Shown here piece after piece: positions 51,435 through 61,065 of a DNA stretch of 64,000 nucleotides. This stretch comes from Sphingobacterium sp. HMA12 (GTDB lineage Bacteria > Bacteroidota > Bacteroidia > Sphingobacteriales > Sphingobacteriaceae). Made by a program: the position numbers and the translations under genes. The stretch spans positions 186,001 through 250,000 of the forward strand of contig NZ_BEYR01000006.1 of the NCBI RefSeq assembly GCF_002933815.1, written 5' to 3'. A model generated the notes under the pieces. That model saw only the letters and a list, made by a program, of their open reading frames with translations, had not been told where the DNA came from and ran no database searches. Numbering within the stretch: position 1 is the stretch's first letter; every line of letters begins with the position of its first letter.

Positions 51435-52988
51435 ATGCAAAAAACACATATTCTCTGGGCTGATGACGAAATTGACTTTCTAAAACCTCATATTTTATTT
51501 TTAGAAAGTAAGGGGTATAAAGTTGATACGGTCAACAATGGAAACGATGCGGTTGAAGCCTTTAAAAATGGTTTTTTTCATTTAATCTTTCTGGATGAAA
51601 ATATGCCGGGACTAACCGGACTCGAAACACTTGCGATCATCAAATCCATTAATCCGACCGTTCCGATCGTACTCGTCACCAAGAATGAAGAAGAACATGT
51701 CATGGAGGATGCCATTGGCTCCAAAATAGATGATTATCTCATCAAGCCTGTAAATCCCAAGCAGATTTTGATGACAATAAAAAAGCTCACCGAAAATAAA
51801 CGCATTGTCAATGAGAAAACCTCCATGGCCTACCAGCAGGATTTCCGCAATCTAGGCATGATATTAAATGATGACTTAGATTTTACGCAATGGTCAGAAG
51901 TATATAAAAAACTTGTTTACTGGGAATTGTCACTCGAAAAGCTTGAGGACAACAATATGCATGAAATATTGACGATGCAGAAGTCCGAGGCAAATATGCA
52001 GTTTTCAAAATTTGTCGAAAACAATTATATCAATTGGATCAATCGCCCAGAGAATGGCCCTATTTTGTCCCATCAATTGTTTAAAAAGAAAGTATTTCCA
52101 GTCCTTGAAGATGATATCGCGACTTTCTTCGTACTGATAGACAATTTGCGTTTTGACCAATGGAAAATCATCAACGAGGTAATTACAGATTATTTTAGAC
52201 TGGAAGAGGAGATCAATTATTTCAGTATCCTGCCAACTGCTACTCAATATGCAAGAAACGCAATTTTCAGTGGCTTAACGCCATTGGAAATGGAAAAACG
52301 TTTTCCTAAGTTATGGCAAAATGACGAGGATGAAGGGGGCAAGAACTTATATGAAGACAAATTTCTAGATGACCAGGTCAAAAGGTTATATCGTAAACCG
52401 ATAAAACATTCTTACACCAAAGTTTTGACACTTGAACAAGGCAAGGACGTTTTAGATAATTTAGGAAACTTGATGCATAATCAGCTCAATGTACTGGTCT
52501 ACAACTTTGTTGATATGCTATCCCATGCACGAACGGACAGTTCCATGATTCGTGAACTGGCGAATGATGAAGCGGCATACCGTTCGCTTACACTATCCTG
52601 GTTTGAACATTCACCTCTTTTAGAGACCCTAAAATGGCTTTCACAGAAAAAGGTGCGTGTTATTATCACAACAGACCATGGAACGATTCGAGTCAAAAAA
52701 CCGAGCAAAATCGTCGGAGATAGAAATACAAATACAAATCTCCGCTATAAACAAGGGAAAAATCTAAACTACATTGAAAAAGATGTATTTACAATAAAGA
52801 ATCCCCATGACGCACAATTACCCAAACTTCATGTGAGCTCAACTTATGTATTTGCCAAAGAGGATTCCTACTTTGTTTATCCCAACAATTATAATCAATT
52901 TGTCAACTACTTCAACGGAACATTCCAACATGGGGGAATATCATTGGAAGAAATGATCATCCCCTTTGCGACATACTTGCCGAAATAG
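51435..52988 (+). CDS. porX: PorX-type response regulator with PglZ domain
   Basis: The 517-residue protein joins a receiver (phospho-acceptor Asp54 in LIFLDENMPGLTG, conserved Lys in YLIKPVNP) to a PglZ alkaline-phosphatase-like domain of about 300 residues (FVLIDNLRFDQW, YNFVDMLSHARTD, VIITTDHGTIRV). This architecture is PorX, which with PorY governs the type IX secretion system. The PglZ domain is thought to hydrolyse oligonucleotides. It is followed by tsaE 12 bp later, a common pair in this group. Confidence 0.93.
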   Translation: MQKTHILWADDEIDFLKPHILFLESKGYKVDTVNNGNDAVEAFKNGFFHLIFLDENMPGLTGLETLAIIKSINPTVPIVLVTKNEEEHVMEDAIGSKIDDYLIKPVNPKQILMTIKKLTENKRIVNEKTSMAYQQDFRNLGMILNDDLDFTQWSEVYKKLVYWELSLEKLEDNNMHEILTMQKSEANMQFSKFVENNYINWINRPENGPILSHQLFKKKVFPVLEDDIATFFVLIDNLRFDQWKIINEVITDYFRLEEEINYFSILPTATQYARNAIFSGLTPLEMEKRFPKLWQNDEDEGGKNLYEDKFLDDQVKRLYRKPIKHSYTKVLTLEQGKDVLDNLGNLMHNQLNVLVYNFVDMLSHARTDSSMIRELANDEAAYRSLTLSWFEHSPLLETLKWLSQKKVRVIITTDHGTIRVKKPSKIVGDRNTNTNLRYKQGKNLNYIEKDVFTIKNPHDAQLPKLHVSSTYVFAKEDSYFVYPNNYNQFVNYFNGTFQHGGISLEEMIIPFATYLPK

Positions 52989-53000
52989 TAATTTTGCAAC

Positions 53001-53411
53001 ATGGAAATTATCGTAAATACAACGGCAGATCTTTCTGTTGCAGCCCAAACTCTTTTGAACAGGTTTCCAAAGGATCGAATTTTTCTACTATATGGCCCAA
53101 TGGGTGCAGGAAAAACAACCTTTATAAAATATTTGTGTGAACAATTAGGTGTAAAAGATAGCACCTCGAGTCCTACTTTTTCGATTGTTAATGAATATGA
53201 TTCTGATAACGGATCTATCTATCATTTTGATTTTTACCGGATTAAAAATGAGCAGGAGGCATTTGACTTTGGTTATGAGGAATATTTCTATTCGGGAGCA
53301 TATTGCTTCATTGAATGGCCTGAAAAAATCCCCAATCTATTGCCTGAAGAAGCAAAGAAAATACAGATCAGCATCGTGGATGCCGATACCCGAAAAATAT
53401 CTATCCGTTAA
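53001..53411 (+). CDS. tsaE: tRNA threonylcarbamoyladenosine biosynthesis ATPase TsaE
   Basis: TsaE is the ATPase that helps TsaB, TsaC and TsaD make t6A37 in tRNA. The 136-residue protein has the P-loop GPMGAGKTTFIKYL, the SSPTFSIVNEY threonine switch, and YHFDFYRIKNEQEAFDFGYEEYF with the catalytic Asp. It closely follows porX. Confidence 0.95.
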   Translation: MEIIVNTTADLSVAAQTLLNRFPKDRIFLLYGPMGAGKTTFIKYLCEQLGVKDSTSSPTFSIVNEYDSDNGSIYHFDFYRIKNEQEAFDFGYEEYFYSGAYCFIEWPEKIPNLLPEEAKKIQISIVDADTRKISIR

Positions 53412-53434
53412 TCTAGCATTTATCATTCTCCATT

Positions 53435-54478
53435 ATGGCTCATTCATCGTCTTGTCAATATATTCCATCAGATACCCACGTCTCCGGATTAGCAGCTATT
53501 CATGCCGAACAATTAAGTTTCTCATTTCATGAAAACAATGTGCAGTTTGCTGTCGAAAATGCTTCTTTTGATATTGAAGAAGGAAAGATAACCGCTATTA
53601 TCGGTGAATCAGGAAGCGGAAAAAGTACACTTCTTAGATTAATCTATGGCTTGTTGGAACCAACCGACGGAGTAGTGCGGTATAAAGGCTGGCAAGTTCC
53701 CACACGCAAAGACAAGCTAATACCCGGACATGATGCCATGAAGCTTGTGTCACAAGGATTCGACGATTTAAACACTTACGCAAATGTATGGGATAATGTC
53801 GCTTCACAGCTACCTAATACAGATATTAAACGTAAACAGGATAAAACCGCCGAGATTTTACAACGCTTGCGCATAGATCATTTGGCAAAAAAAAGGGTCG
53901 CTGACATCAGTGGCGGAGAAAAACAGCGCGTTGCTATCTGCCGCGCGTTGATCAACGAACCTGAAGTACTGTTGATGGATGAACCGTTTAACCAAGTCGA
54001 TGCATCCTTTCGGGACACCCTACAACAGGACATCAAAGATATTGTCAGGGATACAGGACTGACGATAATTTTAGTTTCGCACGATCCCACCGAGGTGCTC
54101 GCACTTGCGGACAATCTTATTGTGATGAAATCAGGTAAAATATTGGATCAAAATAATCCACATGTACTCTATAGTCAGCCATCACACCCGTATACGGCAC
54201 AGCTGCTGGCAAAAAGTAATATTTTAAATGCTTTACAGGCACAAAATTTGGGTATTAAAAGCGAAAAGTCCATTGCAATTCACCAGGAATGGATTTCTTT
54301 TTCACCCACAGAAGAATCGGCTTTCTTTGTCAAAGACAGCAAATTCAGAGGTTTTTATTATGAAATTGTGATTTCCAATAATACAGTTGATCTGCATTGT
54401 GTCACCACTTCACAGTTAATTCCCAAAAAAAATCAAGCCGTTGATCTAACAATTTCCAATTGGATTGCTTTCGATTAA
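53435..54478 (+). CDS. ABC transporter ATPase
   Basis: The 347-residue protein has an N-terminal ABC ATPase (residues about 20-245) with Walker A GESGSGKSTLL, signature ISGGEKQRVAICRALI, Walker B LLMDEPFNQVDA, and H-loop VSHDPTEVL. After it comes a beta-rich extension of about 100 residues, like the regulatory tails of importer ATPases such as MalK or PotA. No permease or binding protein is encoded nearby. It ends with a stop overlapping the stop of the convergent esterase gene. Confidence 0.88.
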   Translation: MAHSSSCQYIPSDTHVSGLAAIHAEQLSFSFHENNVQFAVENASFDIEEGKITAIIGESGSGKSTLLRLIYGLLEPTDGVVRYKGWQVPTRKDKLIPGHDAMKLVSQGFDDLNTYANVWDNVASQLPNTDIKRKQDKTAEILQRLRIDHLAKKRVADISGGEKQRVAICRALINEPEVLLMDEPFNQVDASFRDTLQQDIKDIVRDTGLTIILVSHDPTEVLALADNLIVMKSGKILDQNNPHVLYSQPSHPYTAQLLAKSNILNALQAQNLGIKSEKSIAIHQEWISFSPTEESAFFVKDSKFRGFYYEIVISNNTVDLHCVTTSQLIPKKNQAVDLTISNWIAFD

Positions 54479-55326
54479 TTTAAGGTCGACAGCCAGGAAA
54501 GAAATGCATCAAACCATTTTTTTTCCGAAGTTTTATTGATTAATCCGAATCCGTGGCCACCTTCATCAAAGACATAGAGCGTATTTGGAACATTCGCCTT
54601 ATCCAGCGCAGTCATCATCCTATAGCTATTTTCAATAGGAACAGCTGTGTCATCTTTAGCATGTACAAAGAAAGTTGGACATACTTCCGAAGAAACCTGT
54701 AGATCTGAAGAAAATAACCGGACAACTTCTTCAGATGGGTTTTCTCCAATGAGATTAATTTTTGAGCCTTTATGCGTCACATCATTTTGCATTGAGATAA
54801 CGGGATATATCAGTCCCGCAAAATCGGGGCGCAGTGACACATGTGACGGATTGGCGATATACGCTTTCTTAAACTTGGTCATGAGGGTTGATGCAAGATG
54901 TCCCCCCGCGGAAAAACCAATAACACCGACTTTTTTTAGTTGCGGGTTGGAACTACGAATCAACTGCATCGCCCGTTGGGCGTCTTGGAGCGGTCCGATA
55001 CTCTTATCCCGCATAATATTTGGCGAAGGCAGTCTATATTGCAATACGTATGCTGCATAGCCGTTCTTCACAAGCTCCTTAGCGACCGCATGCCCTTCAT
55101 GATCCATAGCAATATGTGAATACCCTCCCCCCGGGATCACAAGCACGGCAATATTTTTAGCTATATTTTTATCTGGCGTATAGATAAATAATTTAGGTGT
55201 ATTTTTTCCCAAAAGAGCTTGAGCTTTATCAGCTGCATTTGGAATAGAATCCTGATAAAGATTAATCGCTTCCTGAGCCTTTGCAAGCGAAATCAAAGCA
55301 CATAAGATCATAAGAATTGTTTTCAT
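54475..55326 (-). CDS. secreted alpha/beta-hydrolase (esterase/carboxylesterase-like)
   Basis: The 283-residue protein has a signal peptide (MILCALISLAKAQE) and an alpha/beta-hydrolase fold. The oxyanion stretch is LVIPGGGYSHIAMDHEGHAVA, the nucleophile elbow GFSAGGHLAS, then FVHAKDDTAVPIENS (acid) and DEGGHGFGL (His). It resembles BD-FAE/acetylxylan-type esterases that trim acyl groups from plant glycans. Its actual substrate is not shown. Its stop shares the palindrome TTAA (54475-54478) with the converging ABC gene. Confidence 0.88.
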   Translation of the reverse strand: MKTILMILCALISLAKAQEAINLYQDSIPNAADKAQALLGKNTPKLFIYTPDKNIAKNIAVLVIPGGGYSHIAMDHEGHAVAKELVKNGYAAYVLQYRLPSPNIMRDKSIGPLQDAQRAMQLIRSSNPQLKKVGVIGFSAGGHLASTLMTKFKKAYIANPSHVSLRPDFAGLIYPVISMQNDVTHKGSKINLIGENPSEEVVRLFSSDLQVSSEVCPTFFVHAKDDTAVPIENSYRMMTALDKANVPNTLYVFDEGGHGFGLINKTSEKKWFDAFLSWLSTLN

Positions 55327-55491
55327 TTGTATTTATTTTATCATTGTTAGGTTTCTGTTTCTTACTTGCTTTGGTTGTTCTTCTTTAAACGACCATATAA
55401 CCAAATATCGTCAACCGATAGTAAATTCTTTCGTACCGACTGGATATAATATCTTCTCTCTATCTTAGCCGATTAAACATGATTACCTGAG

Positions 55492-56703
55492 CTAGAGTGA
55501 TGACACAACCAGTAAATCCAAATCTTTTGCTGTCATATTAAATCGGGAAGCCATATCGGCATTGGTTAGGTTACCTTGGTATAAATAGATTGAGCTTCTT
55601 ATTCCCGGACTTTTCCAAATCGCATTTCTCAAACCGCCCAATTCAGCAAAGTCCAACAAGATGGATGTGAAAATGTTGCTCATCGCATAGGTTGCCGTAC
55701 GTGCCACCCGCGACGCAATATTTGGAACACAATAGTGGATGACATCAAATTTTCTAAAAACCGGCTTATCATGCGAAGTGACTTCCGATGTCTCAAAATT
55801 TCCACCCTGATCAATGCTGACATCAATAACAACCGAATTAGGTTTCATCTTTGAAACTGTTTCTTCGGAAATCACACAAGCAGAGCGACCATTCTGCGCT
55901 CGTAATGCACCAATGACAACATCCGAACTTATTACGGCCTTATTCAGGATAATGGGCTGAATAACGGAAGTAAACACCCTGCTTCCCAGATTGTTTTGCA
56001 AACGCCGAAGTTTGTAAATCGAATTATCAAAGACCTTTACCTGAGCCCCTAGCGCCAAAGCTGTTCGTGCAGCTTGTTCTCCTACCGTCCCGGCTCCAAT
56101 AATAACGACTTCCGTAGATGCGACTCCAGTAACGCCACCGAGCATAAGTCCCTTTCCGCCAAATGCATTACTTAGATATTCTCCAGCAATTAAGGTTGCG
56201 GTTGCACCAACAATTTCACTCATTGCCCGTACCACAGCCAAACAACCACCCTCATCCCTAAGGTACTCATAAGAGATTGCGGTAATTTTTTTATGCATAA
56301 GCGCCTTTAATACTTCCAAATTCATTAGTGATGGTTGCTGGGAAGATAAAAGGACTTGCCTTTCCTTCATCAATTTAACTTCTGACACGGTAGGGCTGCC
56401 AACTTTAATAATCAAATCGGCTTGATAGATCTCTTCTCTCGAAGACACTATCCGGGCACCTTGTTCACTATAATGGTGATCTAAAAAATTAGCTCCAGCA
56501 CCAGCTCCAGTCTCAATTAATACCTCATGACCATTCTCAACCAACAATGCCACAGCCAAGGGTGTTAAGCATATACGCTTTTCCTGAAGTGAGGTCTCTT
56601 TTGGAATACCAATAAAAAGACTTTTTTCATTCTTCTTCTTCTCAAAAAGCATCTCTTTTGGAGACATCATGGCCTGACTCGCAAGCTTCCCTAACTCATT
56701 CAT
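55492..56703 (-). CDS. ald: alanine dehydrogenase
   Basis: The 403-residue protein belongs to the AlaDH/PNT family and interconverts alanine and pyruvate with NAD. It has GIPKETSLQEKRICLTPLAV, the substrate-binding region VLLSSQQPSLMN, and the Rossmann VVIIGAGTVGEQAARTALALGAQVKVFD, with SIDQGGNFETS later. An extra N-terminal helix of about 30 residues precedes the usual start of the family. It has no adjacent lrp-like regulator. Confidence 0.92.
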   Translation of the reverse strand: MNELGKLASQAMMSPKEMLFEKKKNEKSLFIGIPKETSLQEKRICLTPLAVALLVENGHEVLIETGAGAGANFLDHHYSEQGARIVSSREEIYQADLIIKVGSPTVSEVKLMKERQVLLSSQQPSLMNLEVLKALMHKKITAISYEYLRDEGGCLAVVRAMSEIVGATATLIAGEYLSNAFGGKGLMLGGVTGVASTEVVIIGAGTVGEQAARTALALGAQVKVFDNSIYKLRRLQNNLGSRVFTSVIQPIILNKAVISSDVVIGALRAQNGRSACVISEETVSKMKPNSVVIDVSIDQGGNFETSEVTSHDKPVFRKFDVIHYCVPNIASRVARTATYAMSNIFTSILLDFAELGGLRNAIWKSPGIRSSIYLYQGNLTNADMASRFNMTAKDLDLLVVSSL

Positions 56704-56879
56704 TTTGTTAAATTGACTTTAGTTAAAATTACGATAAATAATCAATCTAATCAAACGAAGATAAAATTGTTGCCGCATGCCCTTCATTGTCCAAGTAATA
56801 TCGCAATTCTTAGTGCACTTATCTGAGCTCATGCTCCATTATATATTGTAAAAGATTAATACATATAAAGACCATTGGA

Positions 56880-58853
56880 ATGAAACAAAATTATCTACAT
56901 TTGTCTAAATTAATCAGACATAATACCATGCTAAGTAAAATCAGTATCGTACCCAGATGGATCATTTTTTTATTGGACATTTTCAGTGTTTCTATTGCCT
57001 ATCTCCTTGCAAACGTTATTTATTACGATTTTAACTTCGACTTTCTCCTTGACATAGATTTCAGCATACGATATATTTTGTTTATTAGCGTTTGCTCCCT
57101 ATCATTTTACTTATTCAAAATGTATACGGGAATAATTCGTTACACAAGTGCCATTGACTCCATACGAATATTATCTACTATAATATTTAGCGTATTCATG
57201 CTTTTGGTCATCAAATTGATTATCCAGGCAAACGAAATCGAGCGAAATATTCCGACGGCATTAATCATCTTCTTTGCGCTCTTCTCTTTTTTGATATTAA
57301 CGGTCTATCGAACCATTATCAAAATTTTCTTTTTATACACTAAAAAGGTCAATGGCAGCAGAAAGAAAACTTTAATCTATGGTGCCGGTGATCTCGGTAT
57401 CGCGGTAAAAAGAACTTTAGACCATGACATTCGATCGAAAAATGCCATTATAGGTTTTTTGGATGATAACGATCAGAAAATTAACAAAGTAATTGATGGA
57501 ACGAAAATTTACTCTTCCAAAAAGTTTAATCATCTTATCAATACCCTGAACGTGGAGGAGGTCATTATTGCATCACATAATATTCCTTCGGAACGCAAGA
57601 ATGAAATTACGGATATTGCCCTCGAAAGGAACGTAAGCATCTTAACACTCCCGCCAGTTAAAAAAATCATGAATGGAGATCTTAATCCCAATCAGATCCA
57701 GAAAATAAAAATTGAAGATCTATTGGAAAGAGATCCGATCAAAATCAATGACGACCATATCCTAAGCCAGACAAAAGGCAAAAGAATACTTGTTACTGGT
57801 GCCGCAGGGTCAATCGGAAGCGAAATTGCCTCTCAATTGGGGAAATATGAACCTCAGATGATTATTCTGTGTGACCAAGCAGAATCACCGTTACATAATT
57901 TACAGCTGGATCTGCAGGACGAATTTCCGAATCAGGTGTATCATACCTATATCGCTGATATCAGAAGTACAAAAAGAATGCGTTTGCTCTTTGAAACATT
58001 CAAACCACATTATGTATACCATGCGGCCGCATACAAACATGTCCCCATGATGGAAAATCATCCCCTGGAAGCGGTACAGACCAATATCTTGGGAACTAAA
58101 AATCTAGCTGACCTAGCCGTAGAATTTCAGGTCGAAAAATTTGTTTTCGTTTCAACGGACAAAGCCGTTAATCCAACGAACATTATGGGTGCGACAAAGC
58201 GAATTGCCGAGATATATGTTCAATCACTAAACAATCACCTGGAGAGCCTTCAGGATGGGAAAGTGAACACTAAATTTATTACAACACGATTCGGAAATGT
58301 GCTTGGATCCAATGGTTCTGTCATTCCGAGGTTTAGAGATCAAATCCAGAAAGGAGGCCCTGTTACAGTAACCCATCCTGAAATTACCCGTTATTTTATG
58401 ACTATCCCCGAAGCCTGCCGACTTGTTCTTGAAGCCGGTGCAATGGGGCAAGGAGGGGAGATATTTGTCTTTGATATGGGTAAATCCGTAAAAATAGTTG
58501 AGCTGGCCAAGAAGATGATCCGTCTTTCCGGATTTAAACCGAATGAAGATATCGAAATCAAGTTCACCGGTTTAAGGCCTGGAGAAAAACTCTATGAAGA
58601 GTTGCTAAATGACCTCGAGAATACGCTTCCGACACATCATGAGAAAATTATGATCGCCAAAGTCCGTGAAAATAATTATAATATTGTCAGTCTAAAATTG
58701 GCTGAATTAAAAGAAAGGTTAGCTACTCAAAATAAAAATGAGGTTGTCTACCAGATGAAGCTTATCGTTCCAGAATTTAAAAGTAAAAATTCAATCTATG
58801 AACAGCTGGACAAAGAAATCGAATTATCAAATGAGTCCGAAAACAAAAGTTAA
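56880..58853 (+). CDS. CapD/WbpM-like nucleotide-sugar 4,6-dehydratase
   Basis: The 657-residue protein has four or five N-terminal membrane helices (about residues 25-150), a first Rossmann-like domain (YGAGDLGIAV), then the catalytic SDR domain. The SDR domain has RILVTGAAGSIGSEIASQLG, YKHVPMMENHPLEAVQTN, and FVSTDKAVNPTNIMGATKR. It probably converts UDP-GlcNAc to a 4-keto-6-deoxy sugar for capsule, O-antigen or protein glycans. An alternative start at 56928 would drop 16 residues. Confidence 0.92.
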   Translation: MKQNYLHLSKLIRHNTMLSKISIVPRWIIFLLDIFSVSIAYLLANVIYYDFNFDFLLDIDFSIRYILFISVCSLSFYLFKMYTGIIRYTSAIDSIRILSTIIFSVFMLLVIKLIIQANEIERNIPTALIIFFALFSFLILTVYRTIIKIFFLYTKKVNGSRKKTLIYGAGDLGIAVKRTLDHDIRSKNAIIGFLDDNDQKINKVIDGTKIYSSKKFNHLINTLNVEEVIIASHNIPSERKNEITDIALERNVSILTLPPVKKIMNGDLNPNQIQKIKIEDLLERDPIKINDDHILSQTKGKRILVTGAAGSIGSEIASQLGKYEPQMIILCDQAESPLHNLQLDLQDEFPNQVYHTYIADIRSTKRMRLLFETFKPHYVYHAAAYKHVPMMENHPLEAVQTNILGTKNLADLAVEFQVEKFVFVSTDKAVNPTNIMGATKRIAEIYVQSLNNHLESLQDGKVNTKFITTRFGNVLGSNGSVIPRFRDQIQKGGPVTVTHPEITRYFMTIPEACRLVLEAGAMGQGGEIFVFDMGKSVKIVELAKKMIRLSGFKPNEDIEIKFTGLRPGEKLYEELLNDLENTLPTHHEKIMIAKVRENNYNIVSLKLAELKERLATQNKNEVVYQMKLIVPEFKSKNSIYEQLDKEIELSNESENKS

Positions 58854-58877
58854 TTCACTTTAAAATTTCCAAAATAC

Positions 58878-58907
58878 TTGCAAATTTGCTCGAAAAGTGT
58901 ATTTTTG
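58878..58907 (+). promoter_or_regulatory. promoter for the TPR protein gene
   Basis: TTG (58878-58880) is followed, after 19 nt, by TATTTTTG (58900-58907), a complete match to the Bacteroidetes consensus TTG-N17-23-TAnnTTTG. It lies 24 nt before the ATG. This is the clearest promoter in the window. Confidence 0.7.
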
Positions 58908-58931
58908 CAATCCATATTTTACTGATTAGTA

Positions 58932-59603
58932 ATGTCTAAAAATACAAATAATACAAATCAAGGTTTAAAACCTTCAAAAGGATCTTTTTTTCAAGATAAC
59001 CAAAAAAGCGTTGCGTTTATTTTCGGTGGTATCATTGTATTGATTTTGCTGTACTTTGGATACGAGAAACTTTACTTGCAGCCAAGAGCAGAAGAAGCAT
59101 CGAATCGCATGTATAAAGCCGAGCAGCTTGTTACAATTGACTCCTTACAGAATAAAGCTATTGCAGGTGACGGAGCATTCCTTGGTTTTAAACAAATTGC
59201 CGATGAGTATTCAAACACAAAATCTGCAAATATTGCAAATGCATACTTAGGAGGTCTTTACTTACGTCAAGGTAAATTTGATGATGCAGCAAAAGCATTG
59301 GAAAAATATTCACCCACAGGAAGTCAAATTTTAGACCCACTGGTTATCGGTTTAACAGGAGATGCCTATTCAGAGCTTAAAGACTATAAAAAAGCCGCTG
59401 ATTATTATAAACAAGCTTCTGAAAAATCAAGCAACTCGTACACAACACCGTTATTTCTAAAAAAATTAGGACTTGTTTACGAGGCACAGAACGACTACAA
59501 AAGTGCTGAAACAGCGTACAAAAAAATCAAAACTGATTTCCCTGAAAGCCAAGAGGCATCTACTATAGATGGTCTATTGGGTAGAGTACAAGCACATTTA
59601 TAA
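58932..59603 (+). CDS. membrane-anchored TPR protein
   Basis: The 223-residue protein has an N-terminal soluble stub, one membrane helix (VAFIFGGIIVLILLYFGYE), and a periplasmic TPR domain of about 150 residues (YLGGLYLRQGKFDDAAKALEKY, GDAYSELKDYKKAADYYKQAS, LVYEAQNDYKSAETAYKKIK). It resembles the YfgM-type proteins that assist envelope proteins, but the exact partner is unknown. A strong hairpin follows. Confidence 0.85.
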   Translation: MSKNTNNTNQGLKPSKGSFFQDNQKSVAFIFGGIIVLILLYFGYEKLYLQPRAEEASNRMYKAEQLVTIDSLQNKAIAGDGAFLGFKQIADEYSNTKSANIANAYLGGLYLRQGKFDDAAKALEKYSPTGSQILDPLVIGLTGDAYSELKDYKKAADYYKQASEKSSNSYTTPLFLKKLGLVYEAQNDYKSAETAYKKIKTDFPESQEASTIDGLLGRVQAHL

Positions 59604-59616
59604 GAGATCATAAATT

Positions 59617-59655
59617 CACAAAAAAAGAGGCTATTTCATAGCCTCTTTTTTTGTG
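59617..59655. terminator. perfect 18-bp hairpin after the TPR gene
   Basis: Arms 59617-59634 and 59638-59655 (core AAAGAGGCTAT) enclose a 3-nt loop, with seven A and seven T residues inside the arms. It acts as terminator for the TPR gene, and its T-run carries the TTG of the next promoter. Confidence 0.85.
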
Positions 59656-59678
59656 ACCATCTAAATTCATTATCTTTG
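59651..59678 (+). promoter_or_regulatory. promoter for ribH, overlapping the terminator
   Basis: TTG (59651-59653) is followed, after 17 nt, by TATCTTTG (59671-59678), a full consensus match. The box ends 8 nt before the ribH ATG, so the 5' leader would be only a few nucleotides. Confidence 0.65.
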
Positions 59679-59686
59679 TATCTATT

Positions 59687-60175
59687 ATGGCAAGTAGCAT
59701 TAAAAATCTATCAGACTTTTCGCATATCCAAGTTGCGGATGCGAGTCCATTCAAATTTGCAATTGTGGTTGCACAGTGGAATGCAGAAATTACTGGTGCA
59801 TTATTGAACGGCGCAATCTCGGGCCTAGAAAAACACGGCGCAAAAGAAAGTAATATTGAAATCATTGAAGTTCCGGGAAGCTTCGAGTTGACTTCTGGAG
59901 CGGATCTGGCATTAAGAAACCAAAGCTTTGATGCTGTCATCTGTCTGGGTTGTGTCATTCAGGGAGAAACCCGACATTTTGATTTTATTTGTCATGCTGT
60001 TGCTAATGGCGTTTCAAATGTAGGACTAAAGTATAACAAGCCCGTAATCTTCGGTGTACTGACAACAGACAATGTTCAACAAGCTTTGGATCGTGCTGGT
60101 GGCAAACATGGCAATAAAGGAGAAGAAGCTGCTATTACGGCAATACAAATGGCTGCCATTGCTAAAAAATTCTAG
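59687..60175 (+). CDS. ribH: 6,7-dimethyl-8-ribityllumazine synthase
   Basis: RibH makes the lumazine precursor of riboflavin and forms an icosahedral shell in many bacteria. The 162-residue protein has FAIVVAQWNAEITGALLNGA, EVPGSFELTSGAD, CLGCVIQGETRHFDFICHAVANGV and the C-terminal NKGEEAAITAIQMA. It has no FMN riboswitch upstream; the leader is too short. It is followed by an AT-rich hairpin. Confidence 0.97.
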   Translation: MASSIKNLSDFSHIQVADASPFKFAIVVAQWNAEITGALLNGAISGLEKHGAKESNIEIIEVPGSFELTSGADLALRNQSFDAVICLGCVIQGETRHFDFICHAVANGVSNVGLKYNKPVIFGVLTTDNVQQALDRAGGKHGNKGEEAAITAIQMAAIAKKF

Positions 60176-60261
60176 TTTGGTATCAATTTTGTCTAGTACT
60201 CAGTCATGAAAAAGTATTCTGGGCCAAAACATAAAAAAGCACAAGTACTTTTATTTTAAAT

Positions 60262-60312
60262 AAATCGATTAATAAAGTATGGTAATATCTTATTAATCGA
60301 TTTTTATTTTTT
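60262..60312 (+). terminator. terminator after ribH
   Basis: Arms AAATCGATTAATAA (60262-60275) and TTATTAATCGATTT (60290-60303) enclose a 14-nt loop and are followed by a T-rich run. It starts about 90 bp after the ribH stop. Confidence 0.75.
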
Positions 60313-60316
60313 AGAT

Positions 60317-61063
60317 ATGATTATGAAAACATTATCGAATATACTTTTGGTATTTATGCTATCAATACTCTGTCAGGCACATCTGTCGGCTCAGGATGAT
60401 AGTTTAAACAAACAGATCTGGCGTAGTATTGGTGGCCAAGACAAATGGGATTCCCTGCAATACTTAGCTTTTTCAGCGAAGGGAAATACGGTGTCTGAAG
60501 AGCTGTCTAATGAGGAGCGTAAATTCCTTTTTAACCGAACAACCGGAGAATGTAGATTCGACGGGTATAGCGGATCTGATCAGGTGACCTATTTATTCAA
60601 TTTTAAAGGCAGTGGTACAGATAAGCTTTTTATTGGGGGCAATGTTGCAACAGATGGTCAGGAAATAAAAAAATCCATTAAAAACCAACTTTTTGTAGAT
60701 CTCAATCTGCTTTTGCTACCAACGCTTATTGAGCAAAAAAGTATCCAGCTCAAAAATCAGGAAGAACGATTTATTGGCGGGCAAAAACTGACCATTGCAA
60801 GCATTACTTCATCAGGTGCAGTGCTGGGATCAAAGTTAGATGGTTTACTTTATATCGATCAAAATACGGGCGAGATTACACGTTATGATTACACGGATAA
60901 AGCAGAAAAAATCAGTTATGAGGTAAGTCGTTACAAGGAGATCGGTGACGGTATACGCTTACCAAGTCTATTTAGCTGCGCCAGCAATAATAAGAAAAGC
61001 TGCGTATTCTCTTCGGTCTCTTCCTTTGTACAAGTCGAGCAAAAAAAATTTAAAGAATTATAG
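60317..61063 (+). CDS. secreted protein of unknown function
   Basis: The 248-residue protein has a signal peptide (ILLVFMLSILCQAHLSAQ). The mature part is beta-rich, with IWRSIGGQDKWDSLQYLAFSAKG at its start, a pattern seen in Bacteroidetes outer-membrane-associated lipoprotein-sorting-like proteins. No catalytic motif is visible. It ends 2 bp before ytxJ. An alternative ATG two codons later would also fit. Confidence 0.75.
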   Translation: MIMKTLSNILLVFMLSILCQAHLSAQDDSLNKQIWRSIGGQDKWDSLQYLAFSAKGNTVSEELSNEERKFLFNRTTGECRFDGYSGSDQVTYLFNFKGSGTDKLFIGGNVATDGQEIKKSIKNQLFVDLNLLLLPTLIEQKSIQLKNQEERFIGGQKLTIASITSSGAVLGSKLDGLLYIDQNTGEITRYDYTDKAEKISYEVSRYKEIGDGIRLPSLFSCASNNKKSCVFSSVSSFVQVEQKKFKEL

Positions 61064-61065
61064 TT

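Noticed and set aside
59608..59958. Minus-strand ORF of 116 codons antisense to ribH
   Set aside because: It is antisense to the firm ribH gene and has no family pattern.
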